DNA from: Acidobacteriota bacterium
GTDB taxonomy: Bacteria > Acidobacteriota > UBA890 > WLXD01
DNA: 64,000 nt
Assembly: GCA_012103255.1 (NCBI GenBank)
Contig: WLXD01000001.1
Location: 1,191,501-1,255,500, forward strand
Direction: 5' to 3'
Every line of letters starts with the position of its first letter. The first letter of the stretch is position 1. Positions 52,197-60,575 of the stretch are shown in pieces. Position numbers and translations under genes: made by a program. A model generated the notes under the pieces. It did not search any database. It saw nothing but the letters and a program-made list of their open reading frames with translations, and had not been told where the DNA came from.

Positions 52197-53431
52197 TCGT
52201 CGAATCGGGTAACGCGGAAGCCGGCAGCCTCACTCTGGATCTGTAACCGCACTGCGTCTCCCGCAGTAACCGAGCGCGGCGGAACGATTGGCCAGGTCGG
52301 GACCAACCAGTGGCAGTCGTCGGCCGCACCAGCTGGGGAATTGGTGAGCGTTATGTCTGGCGCGAGAGTTGCCTCGAAGGCGAGAGAGAGTCCGTTGAGT
52401 GTGCCGGGGCGCTGAATCTCGAACTCGAGATGAGCGTCCACGCGGCTGAGGCTCGGATCGTCAGTCCGAGCGCGGACAACGTCTACGGGCTCAGCGAGCC
52501 TATCCCAATCGCGCATCCTGCGCGGCGGCAGCGAAACAAACGGTCGACGGTCGTTCGGTGCGAGCGTCTGCAGCGCGGCCAGGTCGGTGCCGTACCAGTC
52601 GAACCACTCCGCGACCGCCTCGGGCGAGGCCACAGCGCGTGCGACATGCTCATCGGGAACCTGGGTTGGGATTGCCACGGCTGCAAGTTCCGACGGGATC
52701 CGGCGCGCGTCCGGCTTTAGGAGTCGCAGCTTCGCGTCCTTGAAGATCTGCAACATCTGCTCGTCGAGAATTCGATTTCCGATCGTCTCGCTCACGAGCA
52801 CGTCGCAACGTTCGGGCAGCTCGACCTCGGTCGACTGCCCGTTGATCAACTCCACCCGGTCGGCCACACCGTTGGCTTCGAACACACCCAGAGCAACGTC
52901 AGCGATGCGTGGATTCATTTCGATCGCGTAAACCTTCTGCGCGCCCGCTCGCGCCGCGGCCACCGCGAGCACGCCCGTGCCGGTGCCGATGTCGACGACC
53001 ACGTCGCCGTCGTTGACCGTTTGAGCAATCGCGTCCAGGTAGGCACGGGTTCGGCTGCGATCGTTGAGCATGCCGACGTGCACACGCGCAGACCCGAACC
53101 CCAATGCTCCAGGCTTTGGACCACGCTCGCCGGACCGCACAAGCACGCCCCCTTTGACCAATCGTCGGATCACCCCGGTGATCTGGACCCAGTCCTGCGC
53201 ACCCGCGACCCCGAGGATCTCGATCGCCTGCTTGATCGTGCGTGGGACCGCGAACGCGTCGAGCAGCGCTAACCCTCTGGAGCCGGCGTCAACGCTTCGG
53301 CCGTCGACCGTAATCGTGATCCCGCCATGGATTCCGATGGACGCATCCAGTGCGTCGGCACGTTGTAGCAACGTATCCGGTCCCAGGGGCGCGCTCGCGG
53401 CTCGGTCTGACGGCTCATCCATGGCGGTCAT
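52193..53431 (-). CDS. PqqD-like domain fused to a PRMT-fold methyltransferase
   Basis: Protein of 412 aa. Residues about 20-105 resemble a PqqD/RiPP-recognition winged helix ([49 protein letters not shown]). The rest is a protein arginine methyltransferase fold: [17 protein letters not shown] motif [20 protein letters not shown] near 144, a double-E loop [11 protein letters not shown] near 212 with the spacing of PRMT1, and a HW motif (CHWLVPTWP) near 372 where PRMTs have the THW loop. It is divergent from the RiPP operon, only 24 bases from the nucleotidyltransferase start, so it probably modifies the same peptide. The start is uncertain: ATG 53431, 53422 or 53506. Confidence 0.75.
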   Translation of the reverse strand: MTAMDEPSDRAASAPLGPDTLLQRADALDASIGIHGGITITVDGRSVDAGSRGLALLDAFAVPRTIKQAIEILGVAGAQDWVQITGVIRRLVKGGVLVRSGERGPKPGALGFGSARVHVGMLNDRSRTRAYLDAIAQTVNDGDVVVDIGTGTGVLAVAAARAGAQKVYAIEMNPRIADVALGVFEANGVADRVELINGQSTEVELPERCDVLVSETIGNRILDEQMLQIFKDAKLRLLKPDARRIPSELAAVAIPTQVPDEHVARAVASPEAVAEWFDWYGTDLAALQTLAPNDRRPFVSLPPRRMRDWDRLAEPVDVVRARTDDPSLSRVDAHLEFEIQRPGTLNGLSLAFEATLAPDITLTNSPAGAADDCHWLVPTWPIVPPRSVTAGDAVRLQIQSEAAGFRVTRFDD

Positions 53432-53455
53432 GGTAGTTGACGTGGAGCGCGTAGA

Positions 53456-54742
53456 ATGGCGCGTTCCTTCAACAGGCCCTGCCCGATGCCCGAATCCGCC
53501 CACCATCTCGGCCGCCTCGACCCCGAAGATCAGGCACTCATCGCATGTTGCTCAGCGGCGGTGCGACCGGGCGACCACGCCCCGACGCTTGGTGACATCG
53601 ATCCGGATCAGCTCGACTGGGCGGCGTTCGTTACTCGGGCTCGATGGCACGGACTGCATGGAACGGTCTATCCGGTAGTCGCCTCCTATCTCCGGCCGGC
53701 GATCGATGCTGCCGCATGGAACTGGCTCAGGCGGCTGTCGGGGGCCCAGGCAGCGCACAACCTGCGCCTGGCCGAGGCCCTGGCCGAGATCGATGCGGCC
53801 TTCCGGCAGACAAACATTCCGTACGTCGTGCTCAAGGGGTTGCCTCTCGCGCAGACGCTCTACGGGACGATCACCGCTCGACGTTGCCGCGATATCGACC
53901 TGTTGGTGGCTCCCGGGCACTTCGCCGCGGCTCGTCGGTGTCTCGAAGGGTTGGGTTACTCCTCCAAACACGGGTTCTCCGAGGAACAAGACGAGGTCTG
54001 GCTCCGCTACGCGAGCGACTTGCCCATGGGCAACGAGAGCCGGCAGGTTTTGGTTGAGCTTCATCAGCGCTTCGAGATGTGGCCCGATAGCGCTGGTGAG
54101 CGCTGCGCCGAGGGGCTGCTCGCCAACGCTCAGTCGGCTCCCGTAGGAGGGTTCGAGGTCCCGGCCACGCTGGGCTCGGCCCTGGTGCCCTATCTGGCCT
54201 GGCACGGACACAAACACGCTTGGTTCCGCTTGTTCTGGTTGCTCGACATCGCGGCGCTCGAGTGGCGCACCGACGTTGGCGATCGCGACGCGATCTGGGC
54301 GCGTGCCGGCGGACTTCAACAGCAGCGTGCTCTGGGATTGGCCTGGTGGCTTTCCGCCGCGCTGTTCGACGTACCGCTTGAATTGCCGCAAACGGAGCCC
54401 GACGAGGCATCCAGAGTCGAACATCTCGGGAACATGGTCCTTGCCCGTGCCTTCGGCCCGGTTGCCCCTCCTCAACGCCACACCATCGCGAGGCGCGTTG
54501 CGGCGATGCGATGGGATTGGAAGGCGGCCGTCGGGACGCGAGAGAGGGCCGACGTAGTCTGGGACTATCTCTTTTCCGTGCAGCCGGACGATATCCGAGC
54601 GATGCCTTTGCCCAGGCGACTCTTCTGGGCGTATCCAGCGTTGCGCCCCGTCCGCGTGGTGCTCCGGCTCCTCTTGTCTCCGCTCCGCGCGCTCATGAGC
54701 CGACTCGATCGAGTCCGCCATTGGTCAACGGCGCCGCGATGA
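53456..54742 (+). CDS. RiPP-associated nucleotidyltransferase-family protein
   Basis: Protein of 428 aa of the uncharacterised nucleotidyltransferase type (NTP_transf_5-like). The core is IPYVVLKGLPLAQTLYG near 127 and RCRDIDLLVAPGHFAAARRCLEGLGY near 143, carrying the DxD metal site. Members of this family often stand in lasso-peptide and other RiPP clusters beside HPr-kinase-like genes, as here. GGAG lies 8 bases before the chosen ATG; an ATG at 53486 is also possible. It is the first gene of the plus-strand cluster and overlaps the glycosyltransferase gene by ATGA. Confidence 0.82.
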   Translation: MARSFNRPCPMPESAHHLGRLDPEDQALIACCSAAVRPGDHAPTLGDIDPDQLDWAAFVTRARWHGLHGTVYPVVASYLRPAIDAAAWNWLRRLSGAQAAHNLRLAEALAEIDAAFRQTNIPYVVLKGLPLAQTLYGTITARRCRDIDLLVAPGHFAAARRCLEGLGYSSKHGFSEEQDEVWLRYASDLPMGNESRQVLVELHQRFEMWPDSAGERCAEGLLANAQSAPVGGFEVPATLGSALVPYLAWHGHKHAWFRLFWLLDIAALEWRTDVGDRDAIWARAGGLQQQRALGLAWWLSAALFDVPLELPQTEPDEASRVEHLGNMVLARAFGPVAPPQRHTIARRVAAMRWDWKAAVGTRERADVVWDYLFSVQPDDIRAMPLPRRLFWAYPALRPVRVVLRLLLSPLRALMSRLDRVRHWSTAPR

Positions 54743-56013
54743 CTCGGCGCGTGCTTTTCGTGAGCTATGTCTTTCCCCCGATGCCGGCCGGTGGGTCGGT
54801 GCGTACGGGCCAGCTGGCGCGATTCCTTCCGGAGCGAGGGTGGGAAGTGAGCGTGGTGACGGTCGCCTGTTCGCCTTCGATGTCGGTGGACGCGCCTGCG
54901 GTTGAGGCGCTACCAAGTACGGTGCAGGTACACCGAGCGAAGGGACCCAACCAGCTTGTAGCGACGCGGGGACGGCCGAATGTCCAGTCGGGCTGGACCG
55001 GGAGGCTCCGCCGCCTGGCCGTCGGCGCGGCCAGCATGGCGCCCGTTCCTGACCGGCAGATCGGTTGGTATCCTGCGGCGTGTCGAGTGGGCCGCCGCGC
55101 GCTCGCCACCACGTCCCACGATGTGGTCCTGGCGAGTTTCGGACCGGCGACGAGCGCGATTGTAGGTGCGCGGTTGGCGCGGCAGGCAGGGCTTCCGTTC
55201 GTACTCGACTATCGGGACCTGTGGAGCGACACCCCGCACGATCTGTACTTCAGCAGCTGGCACCGTCGCCGAGCCGCCGCTCGCGAGCGCAAGTGCGTGC
55301 AACAGGCGGTGCGTATCACGTGCGCGTCTGAACCTATGGCCGAGCACCTGGCGAGTCAGCACTCTCGGGCGCCTGCGGAAGTCGTTGCCGTTCCCAATGG
55401 GTTTGACCCAGCGTGGGCGTCGCCCCATACCCGGACTCCCGATGGCCCGCTCCGCCTCGTATATACCGGTGCCGTTCACCGTTTCCAATCGGTCGGACGT
55501 TTCCTGCAAGGCTTGAGGCTCGCCGCGGACCGGGGACTCGCGAGCGGCGACCTGCACGTCACGTTCGTCGGCAATCTTGATCCTGGCGTGCCGCGGGATC
55601 TGGGTGTCGCCGATTTCGTGACATGCGAGTCATTCAAACCTCATGAGGAGGTGCGTCGAATACTGGCGAAGTCAGACTGTGCGCTTCTGATCGAACGTCC
55701 CGGATACCGCGGGAAGTTTTCGTATTCGGCGAAAACATTTGACTACGCGGTCACCGGGATGCCCGTGCTGGCCCTCGTGGAGGAAGACAGCAACAGCGCG
55801 GGTTTGCTACGCGAGCTCGATACGGCGACCATCGTGCCGCCGGACAATCCCGATGCAATTGCCAAGGCGTTGCTGGACCTTGCGAACGGATCCGGGCCCT
55901 CCGCTCGCGCCGTGAACATCTCCGAGTCGCCATTGAAGGATTTCAATCGCAGAACCTTGGCCGCACGCCTGGCGGGGGTGCTCGACGAGGCGCGTCAGGT
56001 AGAGCCGCGATGA
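54739..56013 (+). CDS. GT4-type glycosyltransferase
   Basis: GT-B fold glycosyltransferase of 424 aa. The N-terminus VLFVSYVFPPMPAGGSVRTGQLARFLPERGWEVSVVTV is the acceptor side; the donor side has PNGFDPAW, LRLVYTGAVH and ALLIERPGYRGKFSYSAKTFDYAVTGMPVLALVEEDS, with the conserved Glu pair region K-x7-E typical of GT4 enzymes partly changed. The ATG at 54739 overlaps the previous stop; the longer frame lies inside that gene. In this setting it may glycosylate the RiPP product, though a role in envelope sugars is not excluded. Confidence 0.82.
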   Translation: MTRRVLFVSYVFPPMPAGGSVRTGQLARFLPERGWEVSVVTVACSPSMSVDAPAVEALPSTVQVHRAKGPNQLVATRGRPNVQSGWTGRLRRLAVGAASMAPVPDRQIGWYPAACRVGRRALATTSHDVVLASFGPATSAIVGARLARQAGLPFVLDYRDLWSDTPHDLYFSSWHRRRAAARERKCVQQAVRITCASEPMAEHLASQHSRAPAEVVAVPNGFDPAWASPHTRTPDGPLRLVYTGAVHRFQSVGRFLQGLRLAADRGLASGDLHVTFVGNLDPGVPRDLGVADFVTCESFKPHEEVRRILAKSDCALLIERPGYRGKFSYSAKTFDYAVTGMPVLALVEEDSNSAGLLRELDTATIVPPDNPDAIAKALLDLANGSGPSARAVNISESPLKDFNRRTLAARLAGVLDEARQVEPR

Positions 56014-57809
56014 TCAGTGCGGTGAAGAGTCATCTCGGGGCGCTTCGTTATGGGGCGGCGCTCATGTGGGCGGCGACGCCTGGACTTGTTGTGGTGAGCT
56101 TCGTCCTTCAGGCGGTCCAGGCGGTGCTTCCTCTGGCCGGCTTGCTTCTGTTGCGCGAACTAATCGACGCGCTGACCGTGGCGCTCGGTCAGGTCGATCC
56201 GGCCAGCGCGCTGGCGGCACCCACCCAGTACGCGATTCTGCTGGGCGTCGTCGGGCTCTGCACGGCCGCGCTCACCGCGATCAGCACGTACGTTTCGTCC
56301 GGACAAGGCGCCTGGCTAAACCTCCATGTGCAGGAACTCGTTCACGCGCAGTCCGTACGCCTCGATCTTGCGTACTTCGAGAACCCTGCATTCAACGACA
56401 GCTTGCATCGGGCTCAACGCCAGGGCGCCTCTCGTCCGGGACAGGTAGTCGGTCGCGCCACCGGTGTTCTCCGAGGTGGATTGACAGCCGGCGGTGTGAT
56501 CGTGCTGCTGGCGTCGGTCGACCCGGTGCCGCTCCTCATCTTGATGGTCGCTTTCGCTCCCGGCTATCTGGTCGGGATTCGTAACGCCAACCGCAACTAC
56601 GCATGGCACGAGCGCCGTACGGGCGCGGAACGTCTGGCGGCGACTCTGGACCAGATGCTCACACAGCTCTCTTTCGCCAAGGAGGTGCGTGCCTACGGGT
56701 TGGGATCGCACCTCCGGGACCGGTTCCACACGGTGCGGTCGGTGCTCGTCGAAGAGACCATCGGCCTGGCACGGCGGCGAGCCGTGGGGGACCTTCTGTC
56801 TCAGGTCGTGGTCGTCGTTGCTCTCATCGGAACCCTCGTCTGGGCCCTGCGCCAGACAGCCGGCGGCGCCATGACGGTGGGGGAGTTGATCATGTACTAC
56901 GGTGCCTTGCAGCGTCTCGTCGGCGCTTCGCGCCAGATCCGAGGCGGGGTTACGGGCCTCTATGAGGACGGACTCTTCCTGCGGCATCTACGCGAGTATC
57001 TGGAGATGCCGCCCGAGGTCGCCGAGCCGACGGAAGCGCTTCCTTTGGCGCCGCTCATCGGCCAGATTCGGCTTTCGAACGTCACGTTCTCGTACCCCGG
57101 GGGAACCGAGCCCGCACTCGCCGATGTCAGTCTCGACATCGGGGAGGGAGAGGTCGTCGCGCTTGTGGGCCCCAATGGCTCCGGCAAGAGCACGTTGGTG
57201 AAGCTGTTGAATCGCCTCTACGACCCAGCCGACGGAAACGTCCACTGGGATGGGGTCGACATTCGGAGCCTCGGACTCGCTGCCTATAGAGATCAGTTCG
57301 CGACCGTCTTCCAGGACTTCGCGCGCTATCCCATGTCGGCATCGGACAACATCGGGTTCGGCGATGTCGACCGTCTCGCTGCTCGCGAGGACATTCGCCA
57401 AGCAGCGAAGCGCGCCGGTGTTCTCGAGACACTGGACGGTCTGGCGAATGGTCTCGATACGCCTCTGAGTCGCTGGCTGCACGACGGCGCCGAGCTTTCC
57501 GGTGGCGAGTGGCAGCGTGTCGCGTTGGCGCGGGCTTTCTTCTCTGACGCGCCCATCGTGATTCTCGACGAGCCCACTGCGGCGATGGACGCGCTTGTGG
57601 AAGCGTCTATTTTCGATCGTTTTCGCGAGCTGATGCAGGGGCGTACCGCGGTGCTGATCAGCCACCGACTCGCGAGCGTGCGCGGGGCTGATCGCATCTA
57701 CGTGCTCGACGCGGGCAGGCTTGTCGCGGCGGGCGACCACGACGCCCTGATGGAGCAGGACGGTCTGTACGCCGCGATGTTCAGGGCGCAGGCAGACCGC
57801 TACCGCTAG
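56010..57809 (+). CDS. ABC transporter, fused membrane and ATPase domains (RiPP exporter)
   Basis: Half-transporter of 599 aa. Residues 1-320 are the six-helix membrane domain, and from about 350 comes the ATPase: Walker A GPNGSGKSTLVKLLN near 387, signature LSGGEWQRVALARAF, Walker B IVILDEPTAAMDA and the H-loop SHRLASVR. There is no N-terminal C39 peptidase domain, so leader removal must be done elsewhere, which fits the separate B2 protease. It corresponds to the lasso D (immunity/export) component. It overlaps the glycosyltransferase gene by 4 bases. Confidence 0.92.
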   Translation: MISAVKSHLGALRYGAALMWAATPGLVVVSFVLQAVQAVLPLAGLLLLRELIDALTVALGQVDPASALAAPTQYAILLGVVGLCTAALTAISTYVSSGQGAWLNLHVQELVHAQSVRLDLAYFENPAFNDSLHRAQRQGASRPGQVVGRATGVLRGGLTAGGVIVLLASVDPVPLLILMVAFAPGYLVGIRNANRNYAWHERRTGAERLAATLDQMLTQLSFAKEVRAYGLGSHLRDRFHTVRSVLVEETIGLARRRAVGDLLSQVVVVVALIGTLVWALRQTAGGAMTVGELIMYYGALQRLVGASRQIRGGVTGLYEDGLFLRHLREYLEMPPEVAEPTEALPLAPLIGQIRLSNVTFSYPGGTEPALADVSLDIGEGEVVALVGPNGSGKSTLVKLLNRLYDPADGNVHWDGVDIRSLGLAAYRDQFATVFQDFARYPMSASDNIGFGDVDRLAAREDIRQAAKRAGVLETLDGLANGLDTPLSRWLHDGAELSGGEWQRVALARAFFSDAPIVILDEPTAAMDALVEASIFDRFRELMQGRTAVLISHRLASVRGADRIYVLDAGRLVAAGDHDALMEQDGLYAAMFRAQADRYR

Positions 57810-57840
57810 ATCCCTTAAGATCTGTGGCGTTCTTCCGTCC

Positions 57841-58851
57841 ATGCTCCAGCGGCAACGGTGCTCCGTGAAGTTCTATTACGACGCCTATCACCTGCGGTTC
57901 GAGATGCCGTTTGAGTGCCCGGAACTCGCTCCGGCTCCCGATGATGCGCGCAAGCCCGACGTCACGGTCGTGTATGGCGAAGTGCCGGAGTCGATCGAGT
58001 CCGACAAAGCGGGCGTTGTCTACCAGGCGAATCCCGAGCAGTTTCTGCTCAAACTCGACGGCGTTGCCAACTATCTGGTCGATGGCAGCGAGCGCATCAC
58101 CATCGAACGGGCGCCTGAGGCCGACGATGGCAGCGTGCGCATTTTCCTGCTCGGATCGTGTCTGGCCGCGGTGCTCCACCATCGGGAGATGCTGGCGCTG
58201 CACGCGAGCGCGATCCAGACCGATGAGGGTGCCGTGCTCTTCATGGGGGCCTCCGGCAACGGCAAGAGCACTACGCTGAAGGCATTCCTGAACCGTGGTT
58301 ATCAGATGCTCTCCGACGACGTGGTCGGTATTGTGCTCGACGATGAAGGCGCGCCGCAGGCGCTGCCGGGCTATCCGCAGACCAAGCTCTGGGCCGATGC
58401 TGCCGAGAAATTCGAGTTGGATGTGGAGCCGCTGCGTCAGGTGCGACCGAACATGAAGAAGTTCGCGGTGCCCACGCACGAGCAGTTCCTGGCCGAGGCC
58501 GTGCCGCTACGGGCGCTCTACGTGCTCGCTTCAGTGAATCGCGACGTTTTCGACCTCCGGCCCATCGAGAACGCCGGGGCATTCCGCTGTGTTCTCAACC
58601 AGACATATCGGCGCATGTTCCTGCCGGGACTTGGCATGCAAGCGACACATTTCGCGCTTGCGACGAAGGTCGCCGCCACGGTGCCGGTGAAGATGATTCG
58701 GCGGCCGAATGCCGGGTTCACCGTCAAGCACCTCGCCGATATGATCGAGCTGGATCTCGCCGGCAAGTACGAGGCTCCGGAGGAAGAAGAGGAGGCGACT
58801 CTGGCCGCCTTCGTGGAAGCCCATGCGGCAGCGCCGGAGCCGGCGCAGTAG
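57841..58851 (+). CDS. HPr-kinase-like peptide kinase
   Basis: Protein of 336 aa of the HprK-related family found in RiPP clusters. The P-loop is FMGASGNGKSTTLKAFLNRG near 135, followed by the HprK-like QMLSDDVVGIVLDD (catalytic and metal-binding Asp residues) and PGYPQTKLW. In lasso clusters such kinases (paeninodin type) phosphorylate the C-terminal Ser of the precursor. The ATG at 57841 has no good ribosome site; GTG 57865 (KFYYDAYHLRF) may be the real start. It is followed 2 bases later by the sulfotransferase gene. Confidence 0.85.
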   Translation: MLQRQRCSVKFYYDAYHLRFEMPFECPELAPAPDDARKPDVTVVYGEVPESIESDKAGVVYQANPEQFLLKLDGVANYLVDGSERITIERAPEADDGSVRIFLLGSCLAAVLHHREMLALHASAIQTDEGAVLFMGASGNGKSTTLKAFLNRGYQMLSDDVVGIVLDDEGAPQALPGYPQTKLWADAAEKFELDVEPLRQVRPNMKKFAVPTHEQFLAEAVPLRALYVLASVNRDVFDLRPIENAGAFRCVLNQTYRRMFLPGLGMQATHFALATKVAATVPVKMIRRPNAGFTVKHLADMIELDLAGKYEAPEEEEEATLAAFVEAHAAAPEPAQ

Positions 58852-58853
58852 CG

Positions 58854-59762
58854 ATGGCAGGCATCGTCTGGCTGGCGTCTTACCCCAAGTCGGGCAACAC
58901 CTGGACGCGGGCCCTGTTAGCGAACTACATTCGCGACCTCGATGAGCCGGTGCGCATCAACAATCTCGGCGGCGGCCCGATTGCGTCGGCCCGACAGGCC
59001 TTTGACGACAACGTCGGGGTTGAAGCGTCGGACCTCCTGCCGGAGGAGATCGAGCGCTATCGGCCCGGCGTGTACGAACAAATCGCTGCCGAACTGGCCG
59101 AGAGCGAGCACCCGAGCTTCCTGAAGGTGCACGACGCCTACACCTACAATGCCGCTGGCGTTCCGCTGATGTCCAAGGCGGCAACACAGGCCACGCTTTA
59201 CATCGTGCGGAATCCGCTCGATGTTGCCGTGTCATTCGCACACCATTCCGGAGTGAAGCCGAAGAAGTCGGTGAAGTGGATGAACCAAGAGGACTTTTCG
59301 TTCGTCGGGCGGGACGATCGTGTTTTCAATCAGCTCAAGCAACGGCTGCTCACCTGGAGCGGACATGTCGCGAGTTGGGTCGACGAGACCGGTCTCAACA
59401 CGATGATCTTGCGCTACGAGGACCTCAAAGCGGACACGGTAGAGACGTTCGGGCGCGTTGTGCGCCATTCCGGACTGGAGTTCGACGAGGCGCGTGTAGA
59501 GAAGGCGGTGGAGTTTGCCAGTATCGGCCGCCTGCAGGAACAGGAAACCGAGCACGGCTTCGGAGAGAAACCCTTTGGCATGAAAGCCTTCTTCCGACGT
59601 GGCAAGGTTGGCGGCTGGCGCGACGAACTCGGAGAGGAACTCTCTCAGAGAATCATCGACGATCACGGGACGATGATGCGTCGGCTGGGCTATCTCGATA
59701 CGGACGGAACAGTGCTCGACACTCAGCCAGATCCAGTAGAAATCAAAGAGCAGACCGGATGA
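58854..59762 (+). CDS. PAPS-dependent sulfotransferase
   Basis: Cytosolic sulfotransferase of 302 aa. The 5-prime phosphosulfate loop is WLASYPKSGNTWTRALL near residues 6-22 and the 3-prime phosphate site is LYIVRNPLDVAVSFAHH near 122. The ending has the conserved FFRRGKVGGWRDEL, like the RKGxxGDW motif. In the RiPP operon it overlaps the PqqD-like gene by 4 bases, so the natural guess is sulfation of the peptide on Tyr, Ser or Thr, or of a sugar attached by the neighbouring glycosyltransferase. Confidence 0.9.
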   Translation: MAGIVWLASYPKSGNTWTRALLANYIRDLDEPVRINNLGGGPIASARQAFDDNVGVEASDLLPEEIERYRPGVYEQIAAELAESEHPSFLKVHDAYTYNAAGVPLMSKAATQATLYIVRNPLDVAVSFAHHSGVKPKKSVKWMNQEDFSFVGRDDRVFNQLKQRLLTWSGHVASWVDETGLNTMILRYEDLKADTVETFGRVVRHSGLEFDEARVEKAVEFASIGRLQEQETEHGFGEKPFGMKAFFRRGKVGGWRDELGEELSQRIIDDHGTMMRRLGYLDTDGTVLDTQPDPVEIKEQTG

Positions 59763-60067
59763 ATGACATCGAGTTGGAACTTCAGGAAGGCACGACCCTC
59801 GAGCGCTACAACGAGATCATGACCGCCGAGATGGGCGAAGAACTCGTGATGTTGCACATCGATCAGGGCAGCTACTTCGGCCTGGATGAGATCGGTCGGG
59901 AGATCTGGGCGTTGCTCGAGTCTCCGATTTCCTTCAGCGGGCTGTGCGGCAAGTTGAGCGAACAGTTCGACGCTGACGCCGAGACGCTCCAGACCGACGT
60001 CACGGCCTTTCTCACGCGCCTGGCGCGCAACGATCTGGTGACCGTGGATGGGGAAAAGGTGGCGTAG
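59759..60067 (+). CDS. PqqD-like RiPP recognition element (lasso B1)
   Basis: Small winged-helix protein of 102 aa that binds the leader of a RiPP precursor and hands it to the protease and cyclase. The pattern is MLHIDQGSYFGLDEIGREIWALLESPISFSGL, then ADAETLQTDVTAFLTRLARNDLVTV, the standard PqqD shape. The ATG at 59759 overlaps the sulfotransferase stop; the longer frame lies inside that gene. It overlaps the B2 gene by 20 bases, the usual B1-B2 order. Confidence 0.93.
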   Translation: MNDIELELQEGTTLERYNEIMTAEMGEELVMLHIDQGSYFGLDEIGREIWALLESPISFSGLCGKLSEQFDADAETLQTDVTAFLTRLARNDLVTVDGEKVA

Positions 60068-60542
60068 AGCGCTGCGGTTTCTGCGCCGGCCTGCGCGCGA
60101 GAAGACGCTGTTGTTCGAATCTCTGACCCTTCTGGCCTGGTCGCGACTGCAGGTGCGTACGGTGCCCTTCCGCTGGATCGGCAAGCGCCTCGGACAGATG
60201 CACGTCGAGTGTTTCGAAGCGGTGGATGGCGCTGCGATGGGCCGGGCACGTGAAATCGCCTGGGCGGTCAACGCGGCCGCGACGCACACGTGGTGGACCA
60301 GCAACTGCTTGCCGCGAGCGATGACCGCGCAGCGGATGCTCGCGCGCCGTGGTCTGCCATCGACCGTGTATCTGGGTGCGGCAAAGGAAGATCCCGAGAC
60401 GATGATTGCCCACGCGTGGCTTCGGTGCGGCGACGCGATGCTCACCGGCGGGCCCGGGCACCGGCGCTACACCGTTGTAGCTACGTTCGCCAACTACGCC
60501 GATGACCACCGCTGGCCGCGAGGGCTGCACCATGCTGCTTGA
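60048..60542 (+). CDS. Lasso peptide B2 protein (transglutaminase-like leader protease)
   Basis: Cysteine protease of 164 aa that removes the leader peptide in lasso maturation. The catalytic Cys is C87 in WTSNCLPRAMTAQRMLARRG, the His is H122 in IAHAWLRCG, and an Asp follows in the usual position range. The GLPSTVYLGAAKEDP segment is typical of the Transglut_core3 family. It overlaps B1 by 20 bases and is followed 33 bases later by the cyclase gene. Confidence 0.93.
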   Translation: MGKRWRRALRFLRRPAREKTLLFESLTLLAWSRLQVRTVPFRWIGKRLGQMHVECFEAVDGAAMGRAREIAWAVNAAATHTWWTSNCLPRAMTAQRMLARRGLPSTVYLGAAKEDPETMIAHAWLRCGDAMLTGGPGHRRYTVVATFANYADDHRWPRGLHHAA

Positions 60543-60575
60543 CCGCCAGCACGACCCCCGCAAGCGAGCGAACGC

